From assembly GCA_026315105.1 (NCBI GenBank), contig CM048748.1:477799150-477863149 (forward strand): a DNA stretch of 64,000 nucleotides, in the 5' to 3' direction. The stretch's first letter is position 1, and each line of letters opens with the position of its first letter. This DNA is from Locusta migratoria. Lineage: Eukaryota > Arthropoda > Insecta > Orthoptera > Acrididae. Made by a program: the position numbers and the translations under genes. Shown piece by piece: positions 55,343 through 64,000 of this stretch. The notes beneath the pieces are model-generated. The model was not told where the DNA came from. It saw nothing but the letters and a program-made list of their open reading frames with translations, and made no database searches.

Positions 55343-56084
55343 TGGGGGAGGTGTAGCGGTCACCGGAAAATCCAAGTCTTGGGCCGAGTATATATGTTGT
55401 AACAGTGTGGTGTTGTAACATGCGCCTGGCTGGCGGCGCGCTGCATAATAGATTTCAGCGCTCGACCGAACAAACAAGAGAGGGCGCTGATGCAATGAGA
55501 AATCGGGAGGAATTTACTTGCTGGCAACCAACACAGGGTATATAGACAGAGAACACAAGGCAGACAGAGACAGATACTAAGGAAAACACGACTTCGGCCA
55601 ATGAAAAGGCTGGAGGCATCGGCAGCACGTCACGTCAGGGATTGGCGGGGTCGAAACGAAAAGACTGTAAAACTCGGGAGCAGTACGCTCTCGAGAGAGA
55701 GAAGGGAAGAGCAGCAGTCAGCAGTCAGAGTAAGAAGCGGGAGCAGTAGCAGCAGAAGAGTACGTAGTCAGCCCTCTGCTCCTGGAGACGCTCGTTGATC
55801 TCTTACGATTTCCCTGTTTAGAAAGAGCCTGGAGTTGGGTTGCTAGACACAGGACTCTGCGTGGTCGCAGGCAGTGCTGCCAGATTCACTTAGTAGACGG
55901 AACGGTGACAGTTGTCATCGTCTCTGTACGACGTGGCCACTTCGTGAGTAACTGCACCTCAATTAGGGCAACTACATTGAAGTTGTATAATTTTTGAATA
56001 AACTCACGCAGAATCAAACGGTTTAAGGTTTTCATTCACCAAGTCACTTCCGAGCCTTGCCACTCCACTCAAAGGAATGTAACA
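55343..56084 (+). mobile_element. Polypurine tract and 3' LTR of element B
   Basis: A GTGGGGGAGG purine tract runs straight into TGTAGCGGTCACC at 55,352. The LTR would end in TGTAACA at 56,084 (733 bp, TG...CA form). A TATA-like GGTATATAGA lies at about 55,537-55,546 and AATAAA at 55,997-56,002. Without a 5' LTR the exact ends are not confirmed. The frame at 55,601-55,798 is basic and of low complexity and is not considered a gene. Confidence 0.72.
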
Positions 56085-56389
56085 TCATAGGCAGTTAAAA
56101 AGTCTGCCTCTCACATCGGCCGGCTACATCCTTTTCAGCGAACCCTGTCGCTCAATCTCAGGCAAAAGCCACGTCTGGGACGCGACACTTTGATGATACT
56201 GATTACTATTTAATCTGCAGTGAAATTGGTTTTGTGTTGCCAAAAGAGCAGAAAGTCAGTTCCATATGTAGAAAGATAAGAGTGGAGTAGCTTCAAGACA
56301 AGTAAATTACGCACAAATCTCAGAAATGTACCAGTTAGTTGAATGTAGTCACTTACAGTACCTGGAAGAGGAATGGGCGAGGTACAAGG
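56085..56389. other. unassigned sequence between LTR and LINE
   Basis: This 305-bp stretch may be the start of the LINE copy that follows. No motif is visible. Confidence 0.4.
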
Positions 56390-58395
56390 ATCCACTACTA
56401 GAAGTATCTAGAGAATGTCTTGGAACATTAGTGTGTAAAGGCAGGAAGAAGTAGACAGCTTGTTGCAATGACACTGTTAAGGCAGCCTGTAAAAGGAAAA
56501 AGGAGGTATTTCAAAAATGGCTCCATTCTAGAAATCAGGCAGACAGAGAATATTATATTGAAGAAAGAATGAAAGCCAAACGGATAATTGCAGACTCCAA
56601 GCAGAAATCATGGGAGGACTTTGGAAATAAGAGCTAGAAACTCTGGGTGAAGCCGCGGGAAAACCATTCTGGAGCGTAATTAGAAGTCTTCGACAGAGAG
56701 GGAAGAAGGAATTAACAAGTGTTCTGGACAGGTCAGGAAAGCTGATAGTCAATCCTATGGTTGCCTTAAGAAGATGGAGGGAATATTTTGAAGACTTCTT
56801 CAATGTACGTGAAACGTTCAATGATGTGTCAGATTTTGAGGTAGAATTGGATTGGAATGATGATGGAAACATGATTACAATTAAAGAAGTGGAGAGAATG
56901 TTCAGTAAATTGCAGTTCATAAAGCGACTGGGATGGGTGAAATTAGGCCGGAACTCGTCAAATACAGTGCAATGTCAGGTCTTAAATGGTTACTCAGGAT
57001 AACTGAGAAGGTGCCACCTGACTGGGCGAAAGTGGTAATCACGTCAATTTTTAAACATGGAAACAGAAAACAATGTAACAACTATCGAGGTATCTCTTTA
57101 ATTAGAGTTGTAGGCAAAAAAACCTAAGGTATTGTTGAAAGGAGAGGGCGAGTATTAGTTGAGGACAAGTTAGATGAAAATCAGTGAGGGCTTAGGCCTC
57201 TTAGAGGCTGTCAGGACCAGATAATGGAGAAGTGCTATGCGTGGAACAGGGAATTGCATCTATGTTTCATAGATAGTGGAAAAGGGAATTATATCAATGT
57301 TTTATAGATCTAGATCCTAGGACGAAGCTATTTTCAGTTTTACAAGATTATGGAATAGGAGGCAAACTTCTGCAGGCAATTAAAGCTCTTTACGTAGACT
57401 GTCAGGCAACAGTTGCTCTACACGGCAAATTGAGCCGTTGGTTCAGGGTAGTTACAGGGGTAAGACAAGGCTGTAACCTGTCACCTCTGTTGTTCATACT
57501 ATTCATGGATCATAGGTTGAAAACTAAAGGGCGGGATTAAAATAGGTCAAAACAAAATAAGTAGTCTTGCATATGCGGATGACTTAGTTATAATAGCAGT
57601 TTCGAAGGTTGCAAACTAATATTTCAGTGTTCGATCAGAAGTGTAAGGTTTATGATATGAAGATAAGCATCTTCAAAACAAAATGTCTGTTGGAAAGAGA
57701 TTAAGTGCCAAATAGGAGGAACGAAGTTAGAACATGTAGATAGCTTCATAAACCTAGGATGTATTTTCTCACAGGATGACAACATAGTGAAACAACTAGA
57801 ATCGAGGTGCAGCAAAGCTAATGCAGTGAGTGCTCTGCTAAGATCTACTGTCTTCTGCAAGAAGGAAGTAAGTATCAAGACTACGTTAGCAGAACACCGC
57901 TCTATCTTTCGACCACTTTTGTTGTATGGGAATGAAATTTGGATGGATACAGGTTACCGTAGTCTTAAGATAGAGATTACTACTATGAAAGTAGCGAGAA
58001 TGATTGTAGGTACTAATAAATGGGAACAATGGCAGGAATGTGTCCATAATGAGGAAGTCAGAGGAAAACTGGGAATGAACACCATAGATGAAGCAGCTAT
58101 AGCGGGCATGTTGAGGTGGTGGGGTCATGCTACACACATTGGAGAATCAAGGTTACCTAAGAGACTCATGGGCTCGGCAGCGTAGGGCAAGAGGAGTCGA
58201 GGTAGACCAAGAAGAAAGTACTTAGATCCGGAGAACAATGATTTTGATGTAAAAGTCTTAACATCAGACGAGGCATCAATGTTAGCATTGAATAGCGAGT
58301 GATGGAGGAATTATATTAGCCTCACTATCTTCCAGACTGAACACTGAAACGCATAATCAGTCTCTAATAATGATGATGATTATGATGATGAATAT
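56390..58395 (+). pseudogene. RTE-like LINE, long 3' part
   Basis: Pieces in order are KAACKRKKEVFQKWLHSR (near 56,480), ELTSVLDRSGKLIVNPMVAL and WREYFEDFFNVRE (56,757-57,002), a linker before RT. NCNNYRGISLI-type RT motif (56,933-57,127) is next, then RVLVEDKLDE and the AFD region near 57,300 (damaged). GVRQGCNLSPLLFILFMDH lies near 57,460 and AYADDLVI at about 57,572-57,595, with the catalytic YADD kept. The post-RT region is 57,787-58,185 (ESRCSKANAVSALLRS, RWWGHATHIGESRLPKRL). The tail ends in ATGATGATG at 58,370-58,392. Many frameshifts show it is inactive. It is longer than the copy at 3,000-3,765. Confidence 0.78.
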
Positions 58396-58399
58396 TCCA

Positions 58400-58640
58400 C
58401 TCACTCCATATTTTACTCCACCGATTGCGTGTGTATTAATGCTCCACTGTAGGACAGAGACTAATAATAATGGTCACAACCGTGTATCAACTTTCGTCTC
58501 GTCCAGTTTAAATGCAAGTATTCAGAGCTATTAACATCACCACGTTTAACGAGTATAGTCCTACCGAGTATTTGCGTCAGTGTAGCATATGATACATCAA
58601 AGTAAATAATTGTGACAGTCATAGTAATGGTCTGTGCCGA
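58400..58640. other. unassigned spacer
   Basis: No supported feature. Confidence 0.4.
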
Positions 58641-58659
58641 AAATGAGCATGGATATAAA

Positions 58660-59185
58660 CCACGTATTATACCTGTGTGAAGAATCGGGATTCGAACCTG
58701 GACATTTGCATTTCGCAGGCGAGTGCTCCGCCGACTGGGGTATCTGGGCGCGCTTCGCGGTCCGTCCTCACAGATATACTTCCGCCAGTACCTCGCCTCA
58801 TACTTTCCAAACTCTACAGAAGTTCACCAACGAACCTCGCAAGACTAGCACTCCTGGAAGAAAGGATTTGGTGGAAACATGGCTTAGTGAGAGTCTAGAG
58901 GAAGTTTCCAAAATAATGTTTACACACTGTAGCGGATTGTGGGCTGTTATGAAACTTCCTGGAAAGTTAGAACTGTGTGCTGGAACCGGGATTCGAACAT
59001 GGGGCTTTTACCTTTCTCAGGCAAGCGCTCCATCGACTGAACTACCCCGATAGGCTTTGTAACCCGTCCTTACAGGTTGGTAGAGCGCTTCCCCGCGAAA
59101 GGCAGTGGTCCCACGTTCAACTACCGGTTTTAATCCGCCATGATGAAGTTTCATATCAGCTCATACTCCGCTTTAAAGTGAAGTG
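58660..59185. repeat. dispersed repeat with three tRNA-like modules (family 5)
   Basis: tRNA-like modules are at 58,682-58,745 (minus; CGGGATTCGAACCTGG), 58,980-59,052 (minus; CGGGATTCGAACATGG) and 59,075-59,130 (plus; GGTAGAGCGCTTCCCCGCG). Between them GTGGAAACATGGCTTAGTGA and TGTGGGCTGTTATGAAACTTC match the flank of the repeat at 43,165-43,475. It is an extended copy of that family. None of the modules keeps an acceptor stem, so none is a tRNA gene. Confidence 0.7.
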
Positions 59186-59429
59186 ACCATTCTGTCACAA
59201 ATATAACCCAAATGTTTCTGATTTTTTTCGCTTACTTCTGGTTTAAAAGATAGTGTATTACATATGTAATAGATCGTTCAAATGTTGAAAAATCAATTTT
59301 TATATGAATTGCACCGTTAGTCTCGGCATAACTGGTAGTCCTTCTGGGACGAAGTAAAAATGAAAACCCTAATATTACATGTTAGATATGACATTTTAAT
59401 TATAAAGCCTTCTATATGTTTCTGAATAA

Positions 59430-59735
59430 AAGGCAAATGTAAAACAGCCAACAATCCGTAGATTGGTATGAACACCACAGTGCTTTACTAGGCATGGTCG
59501 TGTTTGGAGGTGGTATGCCGTTTGCCTTCCTCCGACATTCGAACTGAACTACACAGCCAATTATAGGGGGCACCTACAGTTTAACGTGGATTCCGAACCA
59601 CGGTGCTACTCGATATTTTTCACATCAACAACGCTGCCAGCGATGAAAGAGCAACAGATAAAAGTACTATACCTGGCGGGGATCGAACCCACGACCTTTG
59701 GAATCATAGTCTTGCACTCTACCACAAATGAGTTT
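59430..59735 (-). mobile_element. tRNA-like SINE (family 4), copy 2
   Basis: The reverse complement has GGTAGAGTGCAAGACTATG, then GGGTTCGATCCCCGCC near 59,678-59,693, and a body matching 28,500-28,710 (for example the GGCATGGTCGTGTTTGGAGG region). It is opposed to the copy at 28,424. Confidence 0.7.
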
Positions 59736-59739
59736 TCGT

Positions 59740-60640
59740 ATTTGCATGTTAATGATCAACATTCAAATGACAGTCCAATGTTGGAGAAAGTGTTTTGTGC
59801 CAGAAGGAAACAATTTACGTTAAATGTTTTTAAAAAAGAGATATATACACCATACTTGTGGGTGGACGTCAGGATCATCTGGATGTTGGTCACAAAGTTT
59901 CATGTTTTTCTCGATGAATATGAGCGTTTGTAAGTTGTTGGATAGCAAGAAAGCCTTTCAATGGAAGCAGATAGAAGACAGTAGGTATTGCGTAGCTTAC
60001 AGCGCCAGTAGGTACAGACAAACGAAACGTTAGAAATGAACTGTATTTAAATAGTAAAATGTTTAAAGAATGCATTCAGTCTTCTTTTAGTACCAGTGTA
60101 GGTCTACACATTACGTTGTACATTACGTGGGAGTGTTAAGCGTTCTGTTATAGCCCATATCATTTCCTGCTAAAGTCATCTGTTAACTCGATGTAATTTG
60201 AAATAAAAAATGTTGTTTTTGGAGTGTTTTATTAGCGTCATGTTGAGCGCATTGCTATATAAATGTATAACAAAATTTCATTTTGTAAAGCGTCAAGCAT
60301 TTTTACTGGTTCTCATCGCATTATGAGATTATTTTGTTATATATTAATCTGCTCCAAGCAATATCTGGAGTACGTTAAAGGTCTATAGTGCTAATCGCAA
60401 TCTCACTTCCGATGAACATTTCAGCCATTTGTAGTCAGATAATTGAAACTATTGTCGGTATTGCGCCACTATCAAAGTTCAAGGAGCACCAAATTTTACA
60501 ATCGGAAAAATAATGCAAGCTTTGCGGTCACAGTTTCATTGCGTTCATTTGTATTATCTAATTCTTTTGGAGCGACATTAAACTTCTCAGTGACATATTT
60601 TTAAGAACTAAGTCCTAATTTTTCACACTTATTTTCTATT
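59740..60640. other. unassigned sequence
   Basis: No supported feature. The frame at 59,586-59,933 is partly a shadow of the SINE. Confidence 0.4.
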
Positions 60641-60655
60641 GCAAGTACAACGTCT

Positions 60656-60855
60656 GGCCGGCCGAGGTGGCCGAGGTGACTGAGGCGCTCCAGTCACGGT
60701 CAGCACGGCCACTACGGTCGGGGGTTCGAATCCCCCCTCGGGCATGGATATTTGTGCCGTCCTAGTTCGTAAGTAGTTCATAAGTAGTTTGTAAGTTTAG
60801 GGACTGATAACCCCGTAGTTAAGTCCCATAAGCTTAACAAACATTTGAACATTTT
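60656..60855 (+). mobile_element. tRNA-derived SINE (family 1)
   Basis: Full-length family 1 copy: GGCCGGCCGAGGTGGCCGAG head, GGGGTTCGAATCCCC B-box, GGGCATGGATATTTG, GGGACTGATAACCCC and the TTTGAACATTT tail. Near-perfect 10-bp duplications TACAACGTCT (60,646-60,655) and TACAAGGTCT (60,856-60,865) flank it. Confidence 0.9.
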
Positions 60856-60869
60856 TACAAGGTCTGCTC

Positions 60870-63205
60870 TAATGAAACACTGTAATTCCTCTTGAGAACA
60901 CTCGTTATGAACTACAGCTACTTTCTTATCCACCTGTGTCAAATTTTCCAGATATTCGGATCCACCAGTTCAGTTTAGTGGTGTAAATTTATTTCTCAAA
61001 CAACTTTTGGTGAATGATGCTGTAATGTTCCGCCTCATGACCAGTCAATGAGATGAAGTAATTCAGATAAAATAAAAGTTGTGCACGAACTTTTCATTTC
61101 TTTTCTTGTTACTGTGTACGAAATAATGATTTTTGCAACGAAAATGTAATTATATTGTTACAAGCGTTCACTCAAGCTAATCAAGTGCACTGTCGGATAA
61201 TGATATCGACGCATACTTTCTATAAGGAGCGACGCTTTTATGTTGTGATAACTGAAGATAACAGCCGAAACGTCCATATGTTTTACTAGGTTTTCAAGCA
61301 CGTCAGTCTTGCCTCTACTATCGTGGAATCTGGATGTAATTTTAAGTGTTGGTTCGGTGTACAGCTTGTTCGCTTTACTTTTGTTTAATGAATTAAGACT
61401 TCATATTTATTTTCCGTGTTGATATTACATGTTTTCCCTTTCCTTCAGAAACTGATAATATCTTTACAGATGCTCTTGTATCTTAAGCCATTACGCTAGG
61501 CAAACTGCCGGGGTCACTGATAACCGACAACGTCCATTTCGGTTATTAATTTGAAAGACGGCCGAGCTCTCAAAGGGCCTGAAGTCCGTGTCCGGTCGAT
61601 TAAATTCACTCAGACTGAACGATTCGCATTTCCAAATTAAGAGATGTTTATCAGACCTTCTGGGAATCACTTCGCCGCGCTTTTACTCCATCTGCATGAA
61701 AGCATTTTCACCTGATAAAAATTCAGGTGGTTTTCAATTTTTACTCCTCAATACCAAATTAATTCAGGAACTGTTTCTCTGTCTCTTGTGTGAAGCTGTT
61801 GCTTCCCTATTGAAACAGACGCGACTCGTCCCGTAGTTTAACTTCTGTGATTTCATTTGATTTTTTAATTGTCATTATGCAGACCGTAAATTTGAAACTG
61901 AATGAGCAATACCGATGGCTATCAGAGAAATAAATATGACAGCAAAACAAACCAAAGGAAAGGCGAAACAGGATATACTCTAACACATTGCTAAAAAAAG
62001 TTTTATTTGTCAAGAAACCCAGTGAGTCACTACTGGAACAGTCATTTTTTTTTTCGTTATTGGTAATTATCACAAAAATGGAGGCATTTATGTGTGCACT
62101 ATGTTCCACCTTTCCTGCTGAACTAGTGAATTTGGTACACATTTTCTTTACTACCAGACAACAATCTCTGTGGCGGTAAGAACCACATACGACTCACAGT
62201 ACAGGAAATATAACGTCACGAACAATTAAATTCGCTAAATTTTGACATGTGATATGAAAGTGCCCCTGATCGCCTTCCAAGCTAATGAACAATTTCAACC
62301 CATTTTGGTATAAGCACGTTTTAAATACACGAAACAAATGCGATGGGCGTAAAAACAACATAAGACACATAGTTCGTGAAGTATGACGTCATAAACAGCG
62401 AGCCACACAAAAACTGCCTCATCGAGCGATGCGTGAAGATGGAGGCTATCCATCGACTCTTATCAGAATGACAGCTCTAAGAGACTAGCAAAACTTCGGA
62501 CATAATTTCAAACCTTAACGAAACCATTTTCGCTGACAGTGAAACTACATTACGCGAGACGTTTTGCAGAAAGTGTGGGCATACACCACTTATTGTACAT
62601 GCTGAATTACATCATAGAACGAGACATAGTTCATCAGATATGAGTACATAAAAATAAGGTTAATGTACCCCATAACGCATGAGATTTCAATTTATTACGT
62701 GTCTACTACATGAAGCATAACTGTGAAATATTACGCAATTTATGTAGGAGACAGATTTTTGTCTCTGCCATAACCGTTCTCCTTTCCTATCATCTCTGCC
62801 GAACATCGTTACCTTCTGCCCCATTATTTTTCAAACTTAGCCTGGACGGGAAGCCATAGAAGACTCTTTTTCATGATGTGAATGAGAAACATATTTTATT
62901 TAATAAATAACTGCTCCTTCGGTTATTGAAAGAATATTTTATACATTACTAGCTCGCGTGTTGGTTGATTATGATAGATAAGCCATCTTTCAGTTGTGTG
63001 CTATGAGATCAAATCACACGTAAAAATGCACTGGTTTGGAAGAATCCAATCACGAAATTCAACAATAATGATTGTAATAATATCTCAGAACGACAGTTGA
63101 TGTAATGAGCGAAACGTCAAATCGATTTTTAATGATATGTATTAAAAGAAATTTCTTTTTTACTGCTTTATTTATGTATTCTTATATTTCCTTATTCGTA
63201 TGCTT
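60870..63205. other. unassigned sequence
   Basis: 2.3 kb without any feature that I can support. Short frames near 61,588-61,836 and 61,807-62,142 show no known motif. Confidence 0.4.
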
Positions 63206-63209
63206 ATCC

Positions 63210-63385
63210 TTACAGAGAAGGAGCTGAAGACATTGTAGCACGCATAGACCTATAGCATCACTTTTCGCTCTATGTAACCTCCTTGCTATAGAGTCGCTTA
63301 CAGAGAAGGAGCTGAAGACATTGTAGCACGCATAGACCTATAGCATCACTTTTCGCTCTATGTAAACTCCTTGCTATAGAGTCGC
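63210..63385. repeat. 88-bp tandem duplication
   Basis: The unit CAGAGAAGGAGCTGAAGACA... starts at 63,213 and again at 63,301, with only one or two differences over 88 bp. Confidence 0.95.
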
Positions 63386-63864
63386 AAACGTCATCGCTGG
63401 CCTTCAGTCCGAATTTTTTTATAATTTGACGACTTTCAACAGCCATATCTTCCACCCCCTTATAGCTATCGGCATGGAAATGCTATAGTGTACAACGGGA
63501 GACTTCGGACAACCGTTACAAGCAGACCATTCGTTTGCGTTCTGTAGTTTTAGCTGCGCACACACACGTAGAATTTTATATACGCCGATAACTTTCCATC
63601 TCAATATACTCCACCCTTTTATTATTATCAGCCCTCAAGCAACAATGCAACCAATAAAACCATTTTCAAAGAGTAAATATAATTTTCAAAGAGTAATTAT
63701 TATACCGCATTTCGCGCTATATTTTTCAAATTAATAAATATCTATCAGATCGCTATAAAACCATGCCTAAAAGCTTCCTCAGGTATAAATTAGTAACTGT
63801 ACAAATATTTCAGTCGCTGCGTCTTGTCGTTCGGATGTGATAAGCGTACACCGAACAGACATTC

Positions 63865-63884
63865 ACACACACACACACACACAC

Positions 63885-63942
<58 letters not shown>
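63865..63942. repeat. (AC)n(TA)n compound microsatellite between direct repeats
   Basis: About 12 AC units run into about 27 TA units. Flanking blocks ATAAAACCATGCCTAAAAGC (about 63,755) and ATAAAACCGTGCCTAAAGCC (about 63,954) are related, each ending in TTAGTAACTGTAC. The second reaches the window edge, so a longer repeat array may continue outside. Confidence 0.85.
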
Positions 63943-63946
<4 letters not shown>

Positions 63947-64000
63947 ATCATCATAAAACCGTGCCTAAAGCCTTCGCCGGGTAGACATTAGTAACTGTAC

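Larger units (their letters stand above)
40183..56084 (+). mobile_element. errantivirus-like Ty3/Gypsy element B, 5'-truncated and multiply interrupted
   Basis: Protease, RT, RNase H, integrase remnant, env and 3' LTR follow in order over 15.9 kb, of which about 9.9 kb is inserted DNA. Insertions are a SINE (40,531-40,722), a Harbinger-like element (41,366-44,251), a Polinton (45,244-51,470) and a piggyBac-like MITE (54,629-55,227). Gag and the 5' LTR are missing. The third ORF with a fusion-protein-like motif places it with insect errantiviruses, endogenous retrovirus-like elements. Multiple coding lesions show it is defective. Confidence 0.85.

Noticed and set aside
60870..63205. Possible host exon in 61,588-61,836
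   Set aside because: No domain, no convincing splice sites with neighbouring frames, and the length is compatible with chance in AT-rich DNA.

Overview
This is a gene-poor, repeat-dense piece of a large insect genome. I found no host gene, no rRNA, no intact tRNA and nothing bacterial. The insect origin rests on an errantivirus-type Ty3/Gypsy element with a fusion-protein-like envelope gene, on Tc1-like transposons, and on several tRNA-derived SINE families that resemble, from memory, those of grasshoppers, locusts and other Polyneoptera. Orthoptera is the best guess, but it is an inference. Nearly everything that can be named is a transposable element, mostly broken and nested.

Layout. 1-6.2 kb: two opposed tRNA-like repeats, a SINE with perfect target duplications, a foldback repeat, a split Tc1-like transposon carrying a hAT-type MITE, and an RTE-like LINE tail. 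6.5-10.2 kb: a young SINE, then a 3.35-kb DNA element with roughly 0.6-kb terminal inverted repeats around a broken minus-strand gene of unknown function. 10.5-11.76 kb: a CR1-like LINE. 12-19 kb: simple repeats, Tc1-like fragments, foldback hairpins and tRNA-like SINEs. 19.6-26.2 kb: two Penelope-like elements in opposite orientation. 26.6-34.2 kb: LINE fragments, a tRNA-like SINE, a solo-type LTR and a 152-bp tandem duplication. 35.2-40.18 kb: a decayed Ty3/Gypsy element (gag, pol, 3' LTR).

40.18-56.08 kb holds the centre of interest: a 5'-truncated errantivirus-like element (protease, reverse transcriptase, RNase H, integrase remnant, env, 3' LTR) into which at least four other elements inserted. 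These are a SINE, a 2.9-kb Harbinger-like element (TAA duplication), a 6,227-bp Polinton/Maverick (ATTCAC duplication) and a piggyBac-like MITE (TTAA/TTGA). The Polinton lies at 45,244-51,470. It encodes a small 63-codon protein, a packaging ATPase, a coiled-coil protein, a conserved protein of unknown function, a retroviral-type integrase with chromodomain, a phospholipase A2-domain protein and the start of an adenain-type protease. It lacks DNA polymerase B and the capsid genes. Its inverted repeats have expanded inward to 1.5 and 1.36 kb, so the 63-codon gene and the ATPase start are duplicated in mirror image and the protease is cut short.

56.2-64 kb: an RTE-like LINE, tRNA-like repeats, a SINE, an 88-bp tandem duplication and microsatellites. 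Most coding regions carry stops or frameshifts, so this reads as a record of successive insertions. Boundaries backed by target duplications are firm. Family names are from recalled motifs and were not checked by search.
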